Assembly (NCBI GenBank): GCA_027450125.1
Contig: DAIDKG010000084.1
Span: forward strand, 1 to 11,240
Length of the DNA stretch: 11,240 bases
Source of the DNA: Bordetella sp.
Lineage (GTDB): Bacteria > Pseudomonadota > Gammaproteobacteria > Burkholderiales > Burkholderiaceae_B
Direction of reading: 5' to 3'
Below the pieces are notes generated by a model that was given only the letters and a program-made list of their open reading frames with translations, was not told the origin of the DNA and did no database searches. Both the position numbers and the translations under genes were made by a program. Shown in pieces: positions 7,023-11,240 of the stretch. Every line of letters starts with the position of its first letter. The stretch's first letter is position 1.

Positions 7023-9914
7023 TTATCTGTCCCGCGCGCCGCGCGGACGATCGATCCGCAGCGTGTGCGCCAGATAGCGCCCGGTATGGCTTTGCGGCGC
7101 GCGGGCCACGTCTTCGGGCGTGCCCTGGGCCACGACGCGACCGCCTCCGTCGCCGCCTTCCGGCCCCATGTCCACCAGCCAGTCGGCCGTCTTGATGACG
7201 TCCAGATTGTGCTCGATGATCAGCACCGTATTGCCGCTGTCCACCAGTTGATTGAGCACCTCGAGCAGCAGTTCGATGTCGCGAAAATGCAGGCCGGTGG
7301 TGGGCTCGTCCAGGATGTACAGCGTGCGGCCCGTGCTGCGGCGCGACAGCTCTTGCGAGAGCTTTACCCGCTGCGCTTCGCCGCCCGACAGCGTGGTGGC
7401 GCTCTGTCCCAGGCGGATGTACGAAAGGCCCACGTCCATCAGCGTCTGCAGCTTGCGCGCGATGGCGGGCACCGAATCGAAGTACTCCAGCGCCTGCTCC
7501 ACCGTCAGGTCCAGCACTTCGCTGATATTGCGGCCGCGGTAGCGGATCTCCAGCGTCTCGCGGTTGTAGCGCTTGCCGTGGCAGACGTCGCAGGGCACGT
7601 ACATGTCGGGCAGGAAATGCATCTCCACCTTGACCACGCCGTCGCCCTGGCAGGCTTCGCAGCGTCCGCCCTTGACGTTGAAGCTGAAGCGGCCCGGGTC
7701 GTAGCCGCGCACGCGCGCCTCAGGCACGCCGGCGAACAGCTCGCGGATGGGCGTGAACAGGCCCGTGTAGGTGGCCGGGTTGCTGCGCGGCGTGCGGCCG
7801 ATCGGGCTCTGGTCCACGCTGATGATCTTGTCGAAATGCTCCAGCCCGGTCAGCTGCCCATAGGGCGCCGGTTCGCCCTGGGCGTGGTTGAGCGCGCGCG
7901 CGGCGGCCACCGACAGGGTGTCGTTGACCACGGTGGACTTGCCCGACCCCGACACGCCCGTCACGCACACCAGCCGGCCGGCCGGGATGCTCAGCGTCAC
8001 GTCTTTCAGGTTGTTGCCGCTGGCGCCGGTCAGCGTCAGCCAGGCCTGGTCGGAGGCGACGGCGCGGCGGCGCGGCACGGCGATGGCGCGCCGCCCGCTC
8101 AGATACTGGCCGGTGAGCGAATCGTCGTCGGACTGGATCTGCTCAGGCGTGCCCTGGGCCACGACGTGTCCGCCGTGCTCGCCCGCGGCCGGCCCCATGT
8201 CCACCACCCAGTCGGCCGAGCGGATCATGTCCTCGTCGTGCTCGACCACGATCACGCTGTTGCCCAGGTCGCGCAGGTGCTGCAGTGTGGCGATGAGCCG
8301 GTCATTGTCGCGCTGATGCAGGCCGATGGAAGGCTCGTCCAGCACGTACATCACACCCGTCAGGCCCGAGCCGATCTGGCTGGCCAGACGTATGCGCTGC
8401 GCTTCGCCCCCGGAAATGGTGTCGGCGCTGCGGTCCAGCGACAGGTAGGTCAGGCCGACGTTGTTCAGGAAGCTCAGCCGCGCTTCGATTTCGCGCACGA
8501 TGCGCTGCGCGATCTCCTGCTTGGCGCCCGTCAGCCGCAAGGCCTGGAACCACGCCAGGCAGGCCGACAGCGGCAAGGCCTCGACTTCGTACAAGGCCTT
8601 GCCGCGGCGCTCGCCCGCGCCCGGATCGTTGCCGATGAGCACGTTGCGCGCCTCGGCGCGCAGGCGCGAGCCGCCGCAATCGGGGCAGGTCTTGATGTTG
8701 CGCAGTTTGCCCAGCTCTTCGCGCACATTGGCCGAGTCGGTCTCGAGCCAGCGGCGTTCCAGGTTGGGTATCACGCCTTCGAAGGGATGGCGCTTGACCG
8801 TGCTCTTGCCCTTCTCGTTGAGGTAGAAGAACGAGATGTCTTCATCGCCCGAACCGTACAGCACCTTCTCGCGTATGTCTTCGGGCAGTTCCTCGAAGGG
8901 CGTGTCGATGTCGAATTCGTAATGCGCCGCCAGGCTGGCCAGCAGCGTGTAGGCAAAGCTGTTGCGCTTGTCCCAGCCGCGGATGGCGCCGGCCGCCAGG
9001 CTCAGCTCGGGAAAGGCCACCACGCGCCTGGGGTCGAAAAAACCCACCTGGCCGATGCCGTCGCACGTGGGGCAGGCACCCATGGGGTTGTTGAAGCTGA
9101 AAAGGCGCGGTTCCAGCTCGGGCAGGCTGTGGCTGCACACCGGGCAGGCATAGCGGCTGGAGAACACCTGCTCGCGTCCGCTGTCCATGTCCAGCGCGAT
9201 GGCGCGGCCCTCGGCCAGCTTCAAGGCCGTCTCGAAGCTCTCGGCCAGGCGCTGCGTGCTCTCGGTGCGCACGCGCAGGCGGTCCAGCACCACGTCGATG
9301 TCGTGCTTCTCGGTTTTTTTCAAGGCCGGCGTTGATTCGAGTTCGACCATTTCGCCGTCCACGCGCAGGCGCACATAGCCCTGCGCCTGAAGGCTGGCCC
9401 ATTCGTCCTCGAAACTGCCCTTCTTGCCGCGCGCGATCGGCGCCAGCACGGCCAGGCGCGTCTCGGCCGGCCAGGCCAGCACCGCGTCGACCATCTGGCT
9501 TACGCTCTGCGCCTGCAGCGGCAGGCCGTGGTCGGGGCAATACGGCGTGCCCACGCGCGCATACAGCAGGCGCAGGTAATCGTGGATCTCGGTGATCGTG
9601 CCCACGGTGGAGCGCGGGTTGTGGCTGGCGGCCTTCTGCTCGATGGAAATCGCTGGCGACAGGCCCTCGATCAGGTCCACGTCGGGCTTGTCCATCAATT
9701 GCAGGAACTGGCGCGCGTAAGCCGAGAGGCTTTCAACATAGCGGCGCTGCCCTTCCGCGTACAAGGTATCGAAGGCCAGCGAGGACTTGCCCGAACCCGA
9801 CAGCCCGGTCACCACCACCAGCTTGTGCCGGGGCAGATCGAGCGATACGTTCTTCAGGTTGTGGGTGCGGGCACCCCGGATGCGGATGGCGTCCATCAGG
9901 CTTTTCGCCGCCAT
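7023..9914 (-). CDS. uvrA: Excinuclease ABC subunit A
   Basis: UvrA is the DNA-damage sensor of nucleotide excision repair. As a dimer it finds distorting lesions and loads UvrB. The 963-residue protein is complete and has both ABC halves. The first has Walker [10 protein letters not shown] at 37-45, signature SGGEAQR at 501-507 and Walker [10 protein letters not shown] at 524-532. The second has Walker [10 protein letters not shown] at 653-661, signature LSGGEAQR at 843-850 and Walker [10 protein letters not shown] at 867-875. Zinc-binding cysteine pairs are CPVC 257-260 with CPTC 281-284, and CEAC 752-755 with CDVC 775-778; a further CPDC is at 410-413. The E. coli protein begins at the equivalent of Met7 (ATG at 9896). 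The upstream ATG at 9914 is preferred because a GGGGG stretch lies just before it, but either is possible. The MFS gene is divergent. Confidence 0.97.
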   Translation of the reverse strand: MAAKSLMDAIRIRGARTHNLKNVSLDLPRHKLVVVTGLSGSGKSSLAFDTLYAEGQRRYVESLSAYARQFLQLMDKPDVDLIEGLSPAISIEQKAASHNPRSTVGTITEIHDYLRLLYARVGTPYCPDHGLPLQAQSVSQMVDAVLAWPAETRLAVLAPIARGKKGSFEDEWASLQAQGYVRLRVDGEMVELESTPALKKTEKHDIDVVLDRLRVRTESTQRLAESFETALKLAEGRAIALDMDSGREQVFSSRYACPVCSHSLPELEPRLFSFNNPMGACPTCDGIGQVGFFDPRRVVAFPELSLAAGAIRGWDKRNSFAYTLLASLAAHYEFDIDTPFEELPEDIREKVLYGSGDEDISFFYLNEKGKSTVKRHPFEGVIPNLERRWLETDSANVREELGKLRNIKTCPDCGGSRLRAEARNVLIGNDPGAGERRGKALYEVEALPLSACLAWFQALRLTGAKQEIAQRIVREIEARLSFLNNVGLTYLSLDRSADTISGGEAQRIRLASQIGSGLTGVMYVLDEPSIGLHQRDNDRLIATLQHLRDLGNSVIVVEHDEDMIRSADWVVDMGPAAGEHGGHVVAQGTPEQIQSDDDSLTGQYLSGRRAIAVPRRRAVASDQAWLTLTGASGNNLKDVTLSIPAGRLVCVTGVSGSGKSTVVNDTLSVAAARALNHAQGEPAPYGQLTGLEHFDKIISVDQSPIGRTPRSNPATYTGLFTPIRELFAGVPEARVRGYDPGRFSFNVKGGRCEACQGDGVVKVEMHFLPDMYVPCDVCHGKRYNRETLEIRYRGRNISEVLDLTVEQALEYFDSVPAIARKLQTLMDVGLSYIRLGQSATTLSGGEAQRVKLSQELSRRSTGRTLYILDEPTTGLHFRDIELLLEVLNQLVDSGNTVLIIEHNLDVIKTADWLVDMGPEGGDGGGRVVAQGTPEDVARAPQSHTGRYLAHTLRIDRPRGARDR

Positions 9915-9928
9915 GCCGCCCCCAAGGC

Positions 9929-9962
9929 AAAAACAGCCCCGATCATCGAAAAATCGAGGGGC
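9929..9962 (-). terminator. Intrinsic-terminator-like hairpin in the uvrA 5' leader
   Basis: Read on the minus strand, GCCCC (9962-9958) pairs with GGGGC (9940-9936). Inside this, after a two-base TC bulge, GAT pairs with ATC around a T-rich loop. An alternative inner TCGA/TCGA pairing is possible. The hairpin is followed at once by TGTTTTT (9935-9929). This is the form of a Rho-independent terminator, yet it lies only about 14 bases upstream of the uvrA start on the same strand. It may attenuate uvrA or end a short minus-strand RNA. Stability was judged by eye only. Confidence 0.4.
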
Positions 9963-10019
9963 GGCAAGCCGAAGGCGCGGCGCGAAGGCATCTTGTGTAA
10001 GCAGATTTCAAGGGCAACT

Positions 10020-10029
10020 TGCTACTATA
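10020..10029. promoter_or_regulatory. Candidate extended -10, possibly shared by divergent uvrA and MFS promoters
   Basis: TGCTACTAT at 10020-10028 is an extended -10 on the plus strand (TACTAT, five of six matches) and would start MFS transcription near 10035. The overlapping palindrome CTATAG also gives TATAGT on the minus strand (10029-10024), pointing to uvrA. No good -35 hexamer is found 16-18 bp from either. It lies in the most AT-rich part of the 215-bp spacer, which fits a promoter. I see no CTGT-N8-ACAG LexA box in this spacer. Confidence 0.35.
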
Positions 10030-10044
10030 GCGCGGCATCACCGT

Positions 10045-10116
10045 CCGGACGAAAGTACTGTCCGGCCCGGCGAGAAGTCGACGGTCCGCAGGCCAAGGCG
10101 CCTTCTCGCGCCTTTT
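10045..10116 (+). promoter_or_regulatory. Structured 5' leader of the MFS gene with competing hairpins
   Basis: Three pairings are visible. CCGGAC (10045-10050) pairs with GTCCGG (10060-10065). GCGAGAAG (10070-10077) pairs with CTTCTCGC (10102-10109). AAGGCG (10095-10100) pairs with CGCCTT (10109-10114), followed by two more T. The second pairing uses the loop of the third, so the two either exclude each other or form a pseudoknot. The last arm ends 13 bases before the ATG and just before the AGG ribosome site. The layout resembles a leader switch, but GC-rich DNA forms such stems by chance. Confidence 0.3.
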
Positions 10117-10129
10117 CAGGCCCATCTTC

Positions 10130-11240
10130 ATGTCGACTCCTCGCCTAGCCCTTACCCCCGTTGAACGTCGCGCCAGTGTTGCCCTGGCTGGCCTGTTCGC
10201 CTGCCGCATGCTGGGCCTGTTCCTGCTGCTGCCGGTCTTCGCCGTGGCGGCCCGGGGCCTGCCTGGGGGCGACAGTCCGGCCCGCGTGGGCCTGGCCCTG
10301 GGCATGTACGGCCTGACGCAGGCCGTGATGCAGATCCCCTTCGGCCTGGCGTCCGACCGCTGGGGCCGCCGGCCCGTGGTCGTGACCGGCCTGCTGCTTT
10401 TCATCGCGGGCAGCGTGGTCTGCGCTTTTGCGCACGACCTGCTCTGGATCATCATCGGCCGCGCCATCCAGGGCTCGGGCGCCATCTCGGCCGCCGTTAC
10501 CGCGTGGCTGGCCGACGCCACCCGCGACGAGGTCCGTGCCCGCGCCATGGCCATGGTGGGCAGCTCCATCGGCTTGTCCTTCGCCGTTGCGTTGATCGCC
10601 TCGCCCTTGCTGGTGGGCGAATGGGGGCTGCGCGGCCTGTTCTGGGTGATCGCCGCGCTGGGCGTGGCCAGCCTGATCATGGCGCGCTGGGTTGTGCCCC
10701 AGGTACCGGCCAACGATTCCCGCAGCATGAAAGCCGTACGGCCGCGCGAAGTACTCAAGCATCGCGACCTGCTGCGGCTCGACTTCGGGGTGTACTCGCT
10801 GCATTTCATCCAGGTGTCGCTCTTTGTGGTCACCCCCGCGCTGCTGACCCGCCTGGGCGGCCTGCAGGCCGACCAGTTGTGGAAGGTCTATCTGCCTATC
10901 ATTTTTGCGTCTTTTGTGCTGATGGTGCCCGGCGTCATCTATGCCGAGAAACGCCGCATGCATCGCGGTGCCTTGCTGTGCTGCGTGGCAGGGCTGGTCG
11001 CGGTGTGCGCGTTGCTGCCCGCGGCGTCGCATCACTTCTACACGCTGGCCCTGGCGCTGACGGGATTTTTCGTCGCCTTCAATATCCTGGAGGCCCTGCA
11101 GCCTTCCCTGGTGTCGCGCCTGGCGCCGGCCAACTACACGGGCCTGGCCTTGGGCTTCTACAACACCTCGCAAGCCGCGGGCCTGTTCTCCGGCGGCGCC
11201 CTGGGCGGCTGGATGGCGGCCCACGCCGGCTCGCCCGCGG
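10130..11240 (+). CDS. Major facilitator superfamily transporter, YajR-like (cut by window end)
   Basis: This is an inner-membrane secondary transporter; 370 codons are present and the C-terminus is missing. It resembles E. coli YajR along its visible length: TPVERRA at 9-15, [17 protein letters not shown] at 23-39 and [22 protein letters not shown] at 61-82, whose last part is MFS motif A between helices 2 and 3. Next come RAIQGSGA at 111-118 (motif B with R111), WKVYLP at 251-256, YAE at 271-273 and [15 protein letters not shown] at 313-327. About ten of the twelve helices can be traced. E. coli YajR carries a C-terminal cytoplasmic domain; whether this protein has it lies beyond the window. 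The substrate is unknown. An AGG (10118-10120) nine bases before the ATG is a modest ribosome site. In related betaproteobacteria this gene sits between uvrA and ssb. Confidence 0.9.
   Translation, partial: MSTPRLALTPVERRASVALAGLFACRMLGLFLLLPVFAVAARGLPGGDSPARVGLALGMYGLTQAVMQIPFGLASDRWGRRPVVVTGLLLFIAGSVVCAFAHDLLWIIIGRAIQGSGAISAAVTAWLADATRDEVRARAMAMVGSSIGLSFAVALIASPLLVGEWGLRGLFWVIAALGVASLIMARWVVPQVPANDSRSMKAVRPREVLKHRDLLRLDFGVYSLHFIQVSLFVVTPALLTRLGGLQADQLWKVYLPIIFASFVLMVPGVIYAEKRRMHRGALLCCVAGLVAVCALLPAASHHFYTLALALTGFFVAFNILEALQPSLVSRLAPANYTGLALGFYNTSQAAGLFSGGALGGWMAAHAGSPA

Noticed and set aside
7005..9335. A 776-codon open frame on the plus strand opposite uvrA
   Set aside because: It lies fully antisense to an intact uvrA. 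The translation is low-complexity His/Gln/Ala/Arg/Val with no domain. Long antisense frames are expected where codons end mostly in G or C.
9915..10129. A LexA (SOS) box for uvrA
   Set aside because: I looked for CTGT-N8-ACAG on both strands. The nearest, CTGT at 9937-9934 on the minus strand, is followed at the right distance by TGGG, not ACAG.
10145..11224. A 359-codon minus-strand open frame at the right end
   Set aside because: It is the antisense shadow of the YajR-like transporter, whose helices and MFS motifs are clear on the plus strand. The Gln/His/Arg-rich translation matches nothing.
1..11240. Mobile element, prophage, CRISPR array, or tRNA/rRNA genes
   Set aside because: No transposase or integrase motif, no repeated spacer pattern, no terminal repeats with target duplications and no tRNA-like cloverleaf were seen. 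Composition is even throughout and all genes are housekeeping or common metabolic types.

Overview
This window is ordinary core chromosome from a GC-rich betaproteobacterium. The gene order (mrcA, aroK-aroB-dgt, uvrA and a YajR-like transporter, which in relatives is usually followed by ssb) and the protein sequences point to the Alcaligenaceae, most likely Bordetella or Achromobacter. That placement rests on recognition and was not tested by a search. I see no insertion sequence, prophage, CRISPR array, rRNA or tRNA, and no gene-free stretch longer than 215 bases.

Layout from left to right. The 5' end of mrcA (penicillin-binding protein 1A) runs leftwards out of the window from 188. Divergent to it is a tight rightward operon: aroK (shikimate kinase), aroB (3-dehydroquinate synthase) and dgt (HD-domain dNTP triphosphohydrolase). 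Next is a leftward polar amino acid ABC transporter operon, transcribed in the order binding protein, permease, ATPase (5530 down to 3232). A rightward Asp/Glu-type racemase gene diverges from it. Then come two leftward genes, a glutathione S-transferase and uvrA, with uvrA upstream. Divergent to uvrA is a YajR-like major facilitator transporter cut by the window end.

The genes fall into independent modules. aroK and aroB give two steps of the common aromatic pathway, and dgt trims dNTP pools. The binding protein, permease and ATPase form one importer, and the racemase beside it may act on the imported compound. UvrA is the damage sensor of nucleotide excision repair.

The parts most worth a second look are non-coding. 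(1) mrcA and aroK are separated by only 118 bp, with no pilMNOPQ/hofMNOPQ block between them. (2) An extended -10 element inside a perfect 8-bp inverted repeat ends almost at the aroK start codon, which suggests a leaderless or operator-controlled transcript. (3) The 215-bp uvrA/MFS spacer holds a terminator-like hairpin in the uvrA leader and a set of competing hairpins in the MFS leader. No previously undescribed multi-gene system is apparent.
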